Below, in pieces: positions 10,660-20,699 of a stretch of DNA of 64,000 bases. Origin of the DNA: Sepiola atlantica (taxonomy: Eukaryota > Mollusca > Cephalopoda > Sepiida > Sepiolidae); assembly GCA_963556195.1 (NCBI GenBank), contig OY744525.1, positions 21,387,686 through 21,451,685 on the forward strand. The letters run 5' to 3'. The translations under genes and the position numbers were made by a program. The notes beneath the pieces were generated by a model. That model was not told the origin of the DNA. It worked only from the letters and a program-made list of their open reading frames with translations, and searched no databases. Position 1 is the stretch's first letter. Every line of letters starts with the position of its first letter.

Positions 10660-12690
10660 TTTTTTTTTTACTAACAAGTAACTGCTTATCAAGGCACAAA
10701 GACCACTCAAGGATAAGGGTTAATGAGTTTGTTAGGATTAGTAACGATGTGTGTAACTGGTCATAATTTACTTATTTAGGACGGCTCAACAAAAACTTGT
10801 TTACATTGGACTTGAAAACGACCATGTAGTAGTCGACTGGGAAGCAGCCCTGTGGTACTGTGTTCCACAGGCGGGTAGTTCTAGGGAAGAAACTTTGCTC
10901 ATAGAAGTTCCATTTAGTTTTAGGCACACAGAGGAAGAAAGGGAAATTATTGACAGTGGTTGTAGCTAGACGAGTTTTTGATGTGAATGTTTTAGAGGGG
11001 AGAACCATAGATTGGAGTTCAGTTGAGCACCTACCATGAAAATAACGATAGAGCAGAGAAAGACTAACAACGTCTCTTAAGTGAGAAAGAGGACATCTTC
11101 CACTAGGTTTCGAAGTCAGTTTTGTACTCTGTCAAGGCAGGAAAGAGCACTTTGAGCAGCACCTCCCCAGATGTGGCAACAATACTCCATCTTAGGATGT
11201 ATTTGACTCTTATACAGGTAGAGGATTGGGCCAGGAATGAGATACCTTCTAGAGCGGTAGAATGATCCAACCATTTTTCCAGCAACCTTAGCAACGGTGT
11301 TGATGTAAGCCTTCCATTTCAAGAGATTTTTTCTGAGATGAAGGTCAGCTCCAGAAGTCTATCAAAGCAGGGGGCTTTCTCCAGGAGACAGGCATTCCTT
11401 TCAATTGGAGCAAAGTAAAGATCTGAGCGTTGGTGGTGGAAGGAGAGAAACTTGGTTTTAGGTGTATTAAATGTAACAAATCACCTTTTTCACCATTGCA
11501 CAATGTGCTCCAGGTTGGAAGAGAGAGAATCAAAAAGATCTTGATCATTAATGCTCTTCGAAGTGTTGCCATAGATTGTTGTGTCATCTTCATAAATGAT
11601 CTTAGAATGTAATTTGGGAAATTATTGATGAAGATCAGGAAGAGGGTTGGGCCCAAAATTTATCCTTGAGGCACGCCAGCATTGATACTATGAGCTTCGG
11701 ACTTCTGCCCATCACCAATTACTTTTATCAATCTATCTGAGAGAAAGGATTTGATGGTTGAGAGGACATTTTCAGATATTCTATAGTATTCAAGCCTGTG
11801 AAATAGACCTTTATGCCAAACCCTATCAAAAGCCTTCAATATGTCAAGAACTATTGCTCTAGAGACAAAGCCCCCGTCAATAGATTCATTAATCCTGTCT
11901 GATATTACAGTCAGCACATCTTACAGGACTAAATCCATATTGCATGTCTCTCAGTAGACTGTTTTTTCTGAGGTGATTGGCAACTTCTTGATTTATCACA
12001 GATTCAAGCACCTTGCTCATGATGCGCAGGAGACTGATTGGTCTGTACTGAGTTGCAGAAAACCGATCTTCAGTATTTTTAAATACTGGGCAGACTGATG
12101 AGGTTTTACAAGGTGATAGGAAGCATTTCTCCTTTAAGCAACAATTGAACAGGTTTGTAAGAATAGGAGTTAGTTCCGGTTGCAGCTTTTTAAGCACTAT
12201 TATTGGAATATTGTGAGGACCAGTTGCTTTGCTGGCATCAAGGTTCTTGATAAGTTTGACAACATCCCGGACAGATATATGGATGTTGCTCAGTTTTTTT
12301 TAATCATAGGGAGGAAATTCAGGAGGTAGGCGTCCCTGATTGCAAATGGAGGAATTTGATGCAAACTTCTTTGCAAAAAGTTTAGTTCTATCAGATGCTG
12401 AGGAAATCACCTTATGTCCATTGATGAGGATTGTGTTTAGGACCCTGTTTGTTATTCACCAAAACTTATTCTGCTCAGTCACTCAAAACTTAACTGACTG
12501 GGCATATGACTCACTCGTGTTTTCTACAAGTTGCAGAGGTTGCTGGCAGTTCAAAAGGCGGCTTTGGTTTCAGAACATCTATTTCGTTGGGCACACTGGA
12601 TTTGGACAAAAATAAACATTGCCTTAGTTTAAATGTAGCAAAACTGTTAACGCATGTATATGTTACAATAGTGTTAAAAACGGAATTTTC
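10660..12690 (-). mobile_element. Jockey/CR1-type LINE (family L), longest copy, truncated at the 5' end
   Basis: Reverse-strand element ending in a poly-A tract (T run at 10,661-10,669) preceded by the family tail at about 10,680-10,730. The readable ORF runs from about 12,690 to 10,772 in several frames. In order it shows a pre-RT region, YRPISLL (12,033-12,046), motif A KAFDRVWHKG (about 11,805-11,840), AGVPQG (11,660-11,677), the catalytic site (11,583-11,594), the post-RT blocks LYKSQIHPKMEYCCHIWGG (about 11,170-11,220), and FFPRTTRLWN (about 10,865-10,895). No APE endonuclease is visible. Frameshifts split the ORF into at least five pieces. Family assignment is by motif spelling. Confidence 0.9.
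10772..12690 (-). pseudogene. LINE reverse transcriptase ORF, frameshifted
   Basis: Coding part of the element above. It would encode the reverse transcriptase that copies the element RNA at the target site. The catalytic box reads YEDD instead of the usual YADD, although the two catalytic aspartates are kept. Between motif A and the catalytic box the frame is intact enough to read AGVPQG. Two overlapping frames cover 11,103-11,322, showing a frameshift within the post-RT block. The missing 5' half and the breaks mean it cannot make an active protein. Confidence 0.85.
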
Positions 12691-13160
12691 CACATAAGGT
12701 TAGATAATGTAAAAAATCAGAAAATTCCATTTGAAGTTAAAGATTAGAATTAGAGCTAACGTGTTCAGAAAGTTGCATTATAGACAGGAAGTTGTCAGTG
12801 ACATGTAGTGGATAAGCTGATAAAATTTTTCTCTGAACCATAAAGGAGAACAGTCATATGAGGGACAGCTGCTCCTTCCTCTTATAGAGGATGGGTTGGT
12901 TAAAGTATACATATATACTGTAAAGAACAAAAGGCAAAAAGAATTGTTAAACCCCAAATGATTTTGTGCTGTTATTTTTGATAACTTTTACCACTGCTGC
13001 TATTAAAAAGACGAAAATCAACATGCATCACAACAGACATATGATGGCTGCTAACAACAATAAAAAAGAAGAGCAAAGAGAATGAATTACTACTGTGTTA
13101 TCAACACAACTCCAACTGTTTATGTGATCAGCATCTGTCCAGATAATCTTCTAGAGACAG
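12675..13160. repeat. Dispersed repeat, copy 2 of the direct pair
   Basis: Partner of 7,080-7,560, same orientation. Here it sits just outside the truncated 5' end of the reverse-strand LINE. In copy 1 the LINE fragment follows on the other side. Confidence 0.65.
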
Positions 13161-13204
13161 GAATTGGTCTATTGTAGCGATACACAAAAGGATTTCTCCT
13201 CTGA

Positions 13205-13345
13205 CAGAGGATAGAATAGATACTACACTTTGATCCGAACCAATATAACGGGATTCATAATTTAACATAATAGAACTAATAGGGTTTGAACTCAACATAG
13301 CTGATTCGGCAGTCCACGACAGTATGTCCTTCAGGCTAATCATAT
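13205..13345 (-). repeat. SINE-like fragment with U2-like and tRNA-like parts
   Basis: On the reverse strand, 13,213-13,236 reads GGATCAAAGTGTAGTATCT, matching the 5' part of U2 snRNA around the branch-site recognition sequence. Upstream in element sense, 13,280-13,345 has GAGTTCAAACCC, which resembles a tRNA B box, and TTAGCCTGAAGG, which weakly resembles an A box. The pieces may belong to one degraded SINE or to two. 13,346-13,570 shows nothing more. Confidence 0.45.
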
Positions 13346-13574
13346 ATCCTCTTCCTAAAGGAGCACATGGTTGTAGGATGAAAAGAATAAATGTTACGTT
13401 TATTTGCTTTGAGTATTTCATGGTGTTTGTGCTGTAACCAAAGAAGCAACTGACCTGAACAGTTAAGTTTGTTTTTGCTTCCTGAAGCAACACAAGTTAG
13501 CATCATAATAGGACATTTTTAGCTAAGATTTTCACTGTCTATGAATAATAATAATGATAATAGCAGCAGCAGCT

Positions 13575-13815
13575 GCTCTAGGACCTTGGGGAGGCTTGTT
13601 GCCACTCGGGCCCCAGAGGGGACCAATGGCCCTTATCAGCGGGAAATCGGTGGTAGGTGGCTGTTGCGATACCGCAAGGTCATCAGCGGTGATGAACGAA
13701 TAGAGGTGGAGCATACTGGAAGTCTGAGGAGACTTGTTGTCACTCAGACTCCAGGGAATACCACAGGTTGTTGGCAGTGGGCGATCACTGACGATGACCA
13801 GTGTGATAACTCCTA
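13575..13815 (+). repeat. Dimeric dispersed repeat, copy 1
   Basis: Two related half-units, each with GAGGCTTGTTGCCACTC or GAGACTTGTTGTCACTC followed by a CAG-rich block. The reverse complement recurs at 45,545-45,790. GC content is clearly above that of its surroundings. The open frame through it has no recognisable domain. Confidence 0.7.
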
Positions 13816-13867
13816 GTGAGTAAATAATAGAATGATTAAAATTTGGAAAAAAAATTACGAAACACAA

Positions 13868-14170
13868 ATATTATTATTTTTTTTACTGATAAGTCACCAA
13901 GAGCCACTCGAGGATAAGGGTTAATAACTTATAAGGACGGTTTATTACAAGTATTTATAATCATTAGATTTGAAGAGGACCATGTTGTAGTCCTCAGAGA
14001 AGCAATTGTGGTAACGTGTTCCACAGATGGGAAGTTCTTGGAAAGAAACTCTGTTCATGGAAATTCCAATCGATGTAAAGCAGGTGAAGGAAGAAAGAAA
14101 ATTTCTTTTCAGATGTGGTAGTAAGACGAGTTCTTGCTGTGAAAGTTTCACAAGGAGAAACTAAACATTC
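13868..14170 (-). mobile_element. Family L LINE, 3' end fragment
   Basis: Reverse strand: reads TRLTTTSEKKFSFFL then FFPRTSHLWNTLPQ, the C-terminal block of the LINE ORF, followed by the family tail (13,880-13,930) and an A-rich end. Only the last part of the element is present. Confidence 0.8.
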
Positions 14171-14918
14171 AAGGATTAAGAAATACAAGTGTTCAAATTT
14201 AACAGCGTTATTTTCAAAAAAGCGAAAGAAATTTAAGTTTGGACAAGATGAACATGCATGCATAATAAGGTTGTGTTTTGTTTGTTTAATTCTAAATGTT
14301 GTTACTGTTAAACACGACTCTATATAAATTGTTTACAAAAACGATTCAAGGACACACACGAAAAATAAGTCCTCCAGAACGCTGCTACCCACCCCCTTAC
14401 AGTACATCAATATATTTATAAATAAACAGAAGAATAGATTTTTTTTTAAATTGTTTTAAACTAAATGTCTAGAGGTATACATTTTTATCCATTACTTGTA
14501 GGTCAATTTTGGGTGGCAGAATTGATGTAAAAACTTGATGTTTAAATTTTTACCGTTTATTTTATTTTATTTTTAAGATATTATAGTATATGAGTTATCC
14601 TTACAAAAAATAGAAGTGGGCAAAGGAAGATGGTTTTGAAGAAAAAAAAACAACAAAATTCAAAAACAAAATTTACAAAAAAAAATGAGTCAAAGTGAAT
14701 ATATACGAATATACGTACACACGCACAGTGTCACTTAGATGGTTATTGAAAATTCTAAGAGATATTCCAAAGTGACCTCCCCTTGTACATACAGTTCATG
14801 CATATGGAAATACCGAGATGCAGAATATTTTAAATATAATAATATACATCTCAGTTGGTTATCATCTGATGCAGGGGAGGTAATTATTGCAAATATTGAT
14901 AGCTACTTTTTGGTATTG

Positions 14919-14955
<37 letters not shown>

Positions 14956-15884
14956 CAATACCTACCAGGCGTCTATTACTTTCATTTTTGTTTCCTTGTT
15001 TCTTTACCAAATTATTACATTTTTTGAAAGTTAATTATTATGTTAGCGTTTGATCATTAATTGAACCAAATTGTTATAGAACTATAACTAATTTTGTTAT
15101 GCTAATTTCGATTTAGTCTCTATTTACAAAATTATTTGATGCAAATAGCTCTGATAACTTTTAATCTTTTAATCAAATTAAGATTTGCTCAAAATTTTAA
15201 AGCTAGAAATGACTTTCTATTTAACAGTTTAAATGTGTCCAAATTCCTTTTAAATTTCGGAGAGTCACAAAGTAATTAATTCATTTTTTTTTTTTGTAAT
15301 TATGAATAAAAGATTAAAATTGTTTATAAAATAAAACGAAATGCATTATGGTAGATTTTATTAAATTAGTTTTTTTTAAAGGATTTTTTGAAAAGTTCGT
15401 TTCAATAAATAATTCATTAATAGTAAAAGTAGTATGGAACATTATAAAAATAATTGTACGTTAAAAAACGCTGAAAAAAAATTGTATTATTTTTAGGACA
15501 CGATGTTTAACTTAAGTTAAACTGAAAAATGAAAACCATGTTTCCAATACTCGTCTGTGTCATTTTAGAAAAAGGCAAATTACACACGATCCAAAGAAAA
15601 ATAATCTTAAAATAAAACCGGCATCATAAATTTAAATGTTAAGTTGTTATAAATGTTTTTTTAAAATATTTAACCAATCTCTACTATGCGATCTGGTCTG
15701 GAATTGGGTGATTATTCTACTTTAAATCCATATTAGAAAGTGATCCCCAACTCTAAAGTTTAAATTATGTTGATCTTTTTAATTATTATTATTATTTTGC
15801 AAATATTTATCCAGGCTGTTACAGATAACAAAAAATTAAAAAAGTAGAATTTCGTTTTTTTTTTAATGAAACACCTTTGGTTGA
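14171..15884. other. AT-rich stretch with one (TA)n run
   Basis: No gene recognised in 1.7 kb. A pure TA run lies at 14,925-14,952. Short A or T homopolymers are frequent. Confidence 0.6.
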
Positions 15885-17825
15885 TGAATCAGAGAGAAAG
15901 TGAAAGGAGAGAGAGAAAGAGAGAGGAGAGTGGGGAGGAGGAGGCGGTGATGGAAGAGAGAGGCGAGTGGGGATGAGGAGGTGGTGATAGAAGAGAGAGG
16001 AGGAGGAGGAGGCGGTGATGGAAGAGAGAGGAGAGTGGGGAGGAGGAGGTGGTGATGGAAGAGAGAGAAGGAGGAGGAGGCGGTGATGGAAGAGAGAGGA
16101 AGAGGAGGAGGCGGTGATGGAAGAGAGAGGAGGAGGAGGAGGAGGAGGAGGCGGTGATAGAAGAGAAAGGAGGAGGAGGAGGAGGAGGAGGGCGGTGATG
16201 GAAGAGAGAGGAAGAGGAGGAGGAGGCGGTAATGGAAGAGAGAGGATGAGGGGGAGGAGGCGGTAATGGAAGAGAGAGGATGAGGGGGAGGACGCGGTGA
16301 TAGAAGAGAGAGGAGGAGGAGGAGGCGGCGGTGATAGAAGAGAGGAGGAGGCGGTGATAGAAGAGAGAGGAGGAGGATGGGGGCGGTGATGGAAGAGAGA
16401 GTAGGTTGAGGAGGCAGTGATGGAAGAGAAAGGAGGTTAAGGAGGCGATGACGGAAGAGAAGAGGAGGAGGCGGTGACGAAAGGGAGGAGGAGGAGGCGG
16501 TGACGAAAGGGAAGAGGAGGAGGCGGTGACGAAAGGGAGGAGGAGGAGGCGGTGACGAAAGGGAGGAGGAGGAGGCGGTGACGAAAGGGAGGAGGAGGAG
16601 GCGGTGACGAAAGGGAGGAGGAGGAGGCGGTGACGAAAGGGAGGAGGAGGAGGCGGTGACGAAAGGGAGGAGGAGGAGGCGGTGACGAAAGGGAGGAGGA
16701 GGAGGCGGTGACGAAAGGGAGGAGGAGGAGGCGGTGACGAAAGGGAGGAGGAGGAGGCGGTGACGAAAGGGAGGAGGAGGAGGCGGTGACGAAAGGGAGG
16801 AAGAGGAGGCGGTGACGAAAGGGAGGAAGAGGAAGCGGTGACGAAAGGGAGGAAGAGGAAGCGGTGACGAAAGGGAGGAAGAGGAAGCGGTGACGAAAGG
16901 GAGGAAGAGGAGGCGGTGACGAAAGAGGAAGGAGGCGGCGGTGACGAAAGAGGGAAGAGGAGGCGGTGAGGGAAGAGGAGGCGGTGACGAAAGAGGGAAG
17001 AGGAGGCGGTGACGAAAGAGGGAAGAGGAGACGGTGACGAAAGAGGGAAGAGGGGAGGAGGAGAAAGAGAGAGAGGGGAGGAGGAGAAAGAGAAAGGTGA
17101 GGAGGAGAAAGAGAAAGGTGAGGAGGAGAAAGAGAAAGGTGAGGAGGAGAAAGAGAAAGGTGAGGAGGAGAAAGAGAAAGGTGAGGAGGAGAAAGAGAAA
17201 GGGGAGGAGGAGAAAGACAGAGAAACACGAGGAGAGAGAGGGAGGAGAAAGAGAGAGGGAGGAAGGGAGGAGAAAGAGAGAGGGAGGAAGGGAGGTGAAA
17301 GAGAGAGGGAGGAAGGGAGGAGAAAGAGAGAGGGAGGAAGGGAGGAGAAAGAGAGAGGGAGGAAGGGAGGAGAAAGAGAGAGAGAGAGGAGAAAGAGAGA
17401 GAGAGAGGAGAAAGAGAGAGAGAGAGGAGAAAGAGAGAGAGAGGAGAAAGAGAGAGAGAGGAGAAAGAGAGAGAGAGGAGAAAGAGAGAGAGAGGAGAAA
17501 GAGAGAGAGAGAGGAGAAAAAGAGAGAGAGAGAGGAGAAAGAGAGAGAGAGAGGAGAAAGAGAGAGAGAGAGAGGAGAAAGAGAGAGAGAGAGAGGAGAA
17601 AGAGAGAGAGAGAGGAGAAAGAGAGAGAGAGAGAGGAGAAAGAGAGAGAGAGAGAGGAGAAAGAGAGAGAGAGAGAGGAGAAAGAGAGAGAGAGGGAGGA
17701 GAAAGAGAGAGAGAGGGAGGAGAAAGAGAGAGAGAGGGAGGAGAAAGAGAGAGAGAGAGGGAGGAGAAAGAGAGAGAGAGAGAGGGAGGAGAAAGAGAGG
17801 AGGCAGAGGAGGAGGAGAGAAAGAG
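15885..17825 (+). repeat. 1.9 kb purine-rich tandem array (GGA/GA)
   Basis: Almost all pyrimidines are on the minus strand. There are four zones. 15,885-16,440: irregular units of GAAGAGAGAGGA plus GGAGGAGG plus CGGTGAT. 16,440-17,035: a regular 26 bp unit, CGGTGACGAAAG plus (GGA)n, e.g. spacing 16,576 to 16,602. 17,040-17,215: a 21 bp unit, GAGGAGAAAGAGAAAG with a short joint. 17,216-17,803: (GA)n with GGAG joints. The 26 bp unit is not a multiple of three, so the 600-residue reverse-strand Ser/Leu/Pro frame repeats only every 78 bp. It is best treated as an artefact. Confidence 0.95.
17297..17803 (+). repeat. Uninterrupted 507 nt homopurine tract
   Basis: After the T at 17,296 there is no pyrimidine on the plus strand until the C at 17,804. 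Units are (GA)4-7 separated by GGAGAAA or GGAGGAGAAA. Such tracts can form intramolecular triplex (H-DNA) and stall polymerases; that is general knowledge, not shown here. Confidence 0.95.
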
Positions 17826-18089
17826 AACAAAGTTATGCAAGTTTACTGTAATTTATTCCTGCTGCAAGAAATTCCTATGCAAAAAACAATTGTATTAAAC
17901 TTGATTTGACTGTTTCTTTACAATATTATTGAAATGAAATCTTTCGGAAGGTTTACATTTTAATGTGTGTGCGCACACTTCAACCTTCATTTTTTACTTC
18001 CATTTTTTAAGTAAACATTTGAACATTTTGAAGATTTGAACATAAAACCAATTTAACTTTTTGGCTAAATTATTGATCTTAAGTTTTTT

Positions 18090-18625
18090 CCAACATGTAT
18101 TTATTATTTCATCATTCTATAATTTTATATAACGCATTTCAAGTGGTGGTCCGCTCTCATCAGATATGTAAGTCTTTCGATTTGAAAGAGTGTTGTTTCA
18201 TTTCAGGAAATGTGTTATTGCTTGGCGTTTTTGTGCGAGTTTGTGGGTTTGTGTGTATGTGTTTTGATATTTTAATATTTTTTATTTTATTTTTTATTAT
18301 TTTCTGCTTCTCTTGGTCAAAGTCGTGTGTGTTTATTAAGTACGTGTGATTTTGACCTTAATAAACACACACGACTTTGACCCAGAGAAGTAGAAAATAA
18401 TAAAAATAAAAAGTATCAAAATATCAAAACACATACACACACACCTGCAAACCCATACATGCGCAAAAACGCCAAACAATAACACATTTCCTCAAATGAA
18501 ACAATACTTTTTCAAATCAAAAGACATTTCTTCAAATGGATTTACATATCTGATGAGAGCGGACCACGGCTTGAAACACGTTATATAAAATTATAAAATG
18601 ATAAAATAACAGAATAATAAATAAA
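18090..18625. repeat. Long inverted repeat (foldback), arms about 250 bp
   Basis: The left arm (18,094-18,338) is mirrored by the right arm (18,358-18,625) with a spacer of about 20 bp. Shared landmarks are the ends 'atttattatt'/'aataataaat', GTGGTCCGCTCTCATCAG and its complement at 18,551-18,568, and AAAGTCGTGTGTGTTTATTA and its complement at the centre. Several indels separate the arms. The right arm contains CTGATGAG, a weak stem and TTGAAAC (18,552-18,578), which resembles a hammerhead core, but I cannot complete stems I and III. Confidence 0.9.
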
Positions 18626-18847
18626 TGTTGAAAAAAAATTATTACAAATATTGGTAGCCTTACTCTTTTACATATATATATGTAAATTATATTTGTGGTT
18701 AAATAGTTTTGATTTGTAGTAGGTGATTCATGAGTACATGAATGTATATATGTGTGAAAAAGAAGTCAGCACATAAGTGTATAAGTAGGGAGTTGTATAT
18801 AAGTGCAATTGAGAACGATGAGAAGGAGGGTTAGCCATAATCTAGGT

Positions 18848-19260
18848 TTAATTTTGTTCGGCCAGGATAATTTTACTTATTAGGGGGGATAGATTGTAGA
18901 AACCATTTCGTTGTCTGATAGTGTTAAAGTCTGTGATGAGTGCTGTTTTAAGTAGTCTTCGCCGAGCTTTGTTATAAATGTGTTTGGTGATTTTGGCCTG
19001 TTCAAACTTGAAAGCATGATTGTGTTCTAGTACATGGGAAAAAAGTGCACTGAGAGAGTTATTGTTTTTTATGTCCCTTTTGTGTTCGCACAGTCTTTTT
19101 TTCAATTCACGTAGCGTTGCGTTGCGTTGCATTGCATTTTCCCCAGGTAAATTTGTTGACAGTTGTTACATGAGACGTTATATATGCCGGCATGGAATGT
19201 GTTTTTTTATTTTTGTTGAAATGTTTTGCTTTCTGAACGAAACCACATTTTACTTATCAC
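18848..19260 (-). pseudogene. Penelope-like element, GIY-YIG endonuclease remnant
   Basis: Reverse strand. A frame at about 19,141-19,200 reads GIYNVSCNNCQQIYLG, i.e. the GIY and Y-x-G halves of a GIY-YIG nuclease with a Cys-x2-Cys between them, as in Penelope-like elements. After a frameshift, the frame 19,132-18,848 reads RELKKRLCEHKRDIKN, then ALFSHVLEHNHAF and a C-terminal tail, matching the rest of the nuclease domain. The reverse transcriptase that should precede it is absent, so this is a truncated copy. In active elements this nuclease cuts target DNA during integration. Confidence 0.8.
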
Positions 19261-19289
19261 TCCCCTAAAATTAAAATCTTTTTTTTTTC

Positions 19290-19860
19290 TCTCATGCCCA
19301 CTCCCACCCCTTCGTCCCCAGCACACTTATAGAATTCTTTCAAACACACATATTCCTGACATATCCACCTGGTCAGTACCCTTCTCCCTCCCTCCGGCCT
19401 CAAACAATTTCACACTTCACCACAACAAAACTCTCACCTCCCCCTTTTGACCATTTCAATCCTATTCTTACCCCCTATTTTCAAAGTCGTCTTCACTTCT
19501 TCAAATCTTTTTTCTACAATTATAATACTACCTACATGCTAAACACAGTGTTTCCCCCTCCCTCCTCTTTCCCCAGCCTCTCAAAATCCATGCCACACCT
19601 CACCACAACAAAACTCTCAGCCCCCTTTCACCTCTCCCACCCTAAGACCATTTCAATTATATTCTCATCCCTCCCCATTTCATAGCTGCCTCAATCTTAT
19701 CTACTCAAAGCTTTCCATATTCATTTGATTCTTTCATGACCATTAACTTCTCACAGTCTGGACTCTCTGGCGTTCATAGTAGCTATGAATACTACATTCC
19801 TTCATCTCTCCACCATGTCAACCCCAAACTTCAATGTACTTGCATGACATTTTTCTTCAA
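19290..19860 (+). repeat. C-rich stretch with an internal direct duplication
   Basis: Blocks sharing ACCACAACAAAACTCTCA and then GACCATTTCAAT occur at about 19,417-19,460 and 19,603-19,660, a spacing of roughly 185 bp. The plus strand is rich in C and T. No gene. It lies directly upstream of a hammerhead-like motif and may be the terminal repeat of a Penelope-type element. Confidence 0.5.
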
Positions 19861-19866
19861 TTATCA

Positions 19867-19910
19867 TCCTAAGGAAGTCTTACAATAAAGACGAAACGTT
19901 GATGAATGTA
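19867..19910 (+). ncRNA. Hammerhead-like motif, degenerate core
   Basis: CTAAGGA (19,869-19,875) stands in place of CTGATGA. Stem II is GTCTT/AAGAC (19,877-19,881 with 19,888-19,892), followed by GAAA (19,893-19,896). Two core positions are changed, so catalysis is not expected. It looks like the relic of the same terminal motif found elsewhere in the window. Confidence 0.4.
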
Positions 19911-20078
19911 TAAAAAACTACCTCTTGGTTTTTCCTTTCCCATTACATCGGATTACTCGCATCCTTCCTTTATATATATATATATATATATTCAGAAGAT
20001 GAATGCTGAATGATGAAAATAAAAAGTTGTACAAATACAATATTTATTAAAACATCAGAAGTTCAAAACAAAGAGTCG

Positions 20079-20130
20079 CATTATCCTTAACCCATGGATT
20101 TTCAAAGAAAAATTATTTTCATCAGAGAAT
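20079..20130 (-). ncRNA. Hammerhead ribozyme relic with intact CTGATGA
   Basis: Minus strand: CTGATGA at 20,125-20,119, GAAA at 20,103-20,100, then a short stem III and TTA before AGGAT. Stem I can pair ATTCT with AGGAT. Stem II is weak (three A-T pairs at most), so folding and activity are doubtful. Confidence 0.5.
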
Positions 20131-20374
20131 AAACATATACGCATACAGAATACAAACTTATCTGATTGCTATGGAACATTCAGCATTTTAAGGACAACAC
20201 ATGAACTCTGAGTACCTTGAATATTCTTTTTCCAAATTTTTTTACCGTAACAGCATTTTTGTTGGCGGTGATTGTCCTAACTGTAGAATTCTTTTAGCCA
20301 AAAAGTTTTGTATATATATGTATTAAGTGTAATTAAGTTTGATGTTACCGGTAATATTTACATTACCGATTTTT

Positions 20375-20425
20375 ATCCTCTTATGAAAATAATTTTTCTT
20401 TGAAAATCCACGGGTTAAGGATAAT
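20375..20425 (+). ncRNA. Hammerhead relic with core mutation
   Basis: ATCCT stem I strand, then CTTATGA at 20,380-20,386 (G to T in the invariant core), GAAA at 20,402-20,405, and TTAAGGAT after stem III. The change should abolish cleavage. It is the mirror copy of the minus-strand relic at 20.1 kb. Confidence 0.5.
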
Positions 20426-20629
20426 GCGATTCCTTGCTTTTGAACTTCTGATGTCTTAATAAATATTGTATTTATACAACTTTTTATTTTCATTACTGAT
20501 TTTCTGAATTTATTGCTCTATCCAATATATTGAGTTTTCTATTATCATGATAAAATATTATTTAAGGACACATCATTTATGTTTAAATTCGTGTTTAATG
20601 TTATATATATATATATATATAGCATCCAC

Positions 20630-20670
20630 AGAGACTGTTTCGCTGTATCACAGCTCTTCAGTGTGGCTAG
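20630..20670 (-). ncRNA. Hammerhead-like motif (CTGAAGA form)
   Basis: Minus strand: CTGAAGA (20,661-20,655), perfect stem II GCTGT-GAT-ACAGC, GAAA (20,641-20,638), then CAG-x-CTG as a possible stem III and TGG that could pair with CCA before the core. The single core change (T to A) resembles motif variants common in Penelope-type terminal repeats. It lies just right of a (TA)n run. Confidence 0.45.
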
Positions 20671-20699
20671 ACAGGCAAGTGCACCACACTTAATTGTCT

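Larger units (their letters stand above)
19995..20505. repeat. Inverted pair of hammerhead-bearing terminal repeats
   Basis: The left copy (19,995-20,140, read on the minus strand) and right copy (20,365-20,505, plus strand) share about 130 bp with few differences, including AATCCA[TC]GGGTTAAGGATAATGCGA and the tail AATAAATATTGTAT. They are also homologous to 6,270-6,400. The spacer of about 220 bp is AT-rich. The left copy keeps CTGATGA; the right has CTTATGA. The arrangement fits a foldback or a head-to-head insertion. Confidence 0.85.

Noticed and set aside
15863..17830. 655-codon reverse-strand frame and several plus-strand Arg/Glu frames
   Set aside because: Composition follows the purine repeat in every frame; no domain, no unique sequence.
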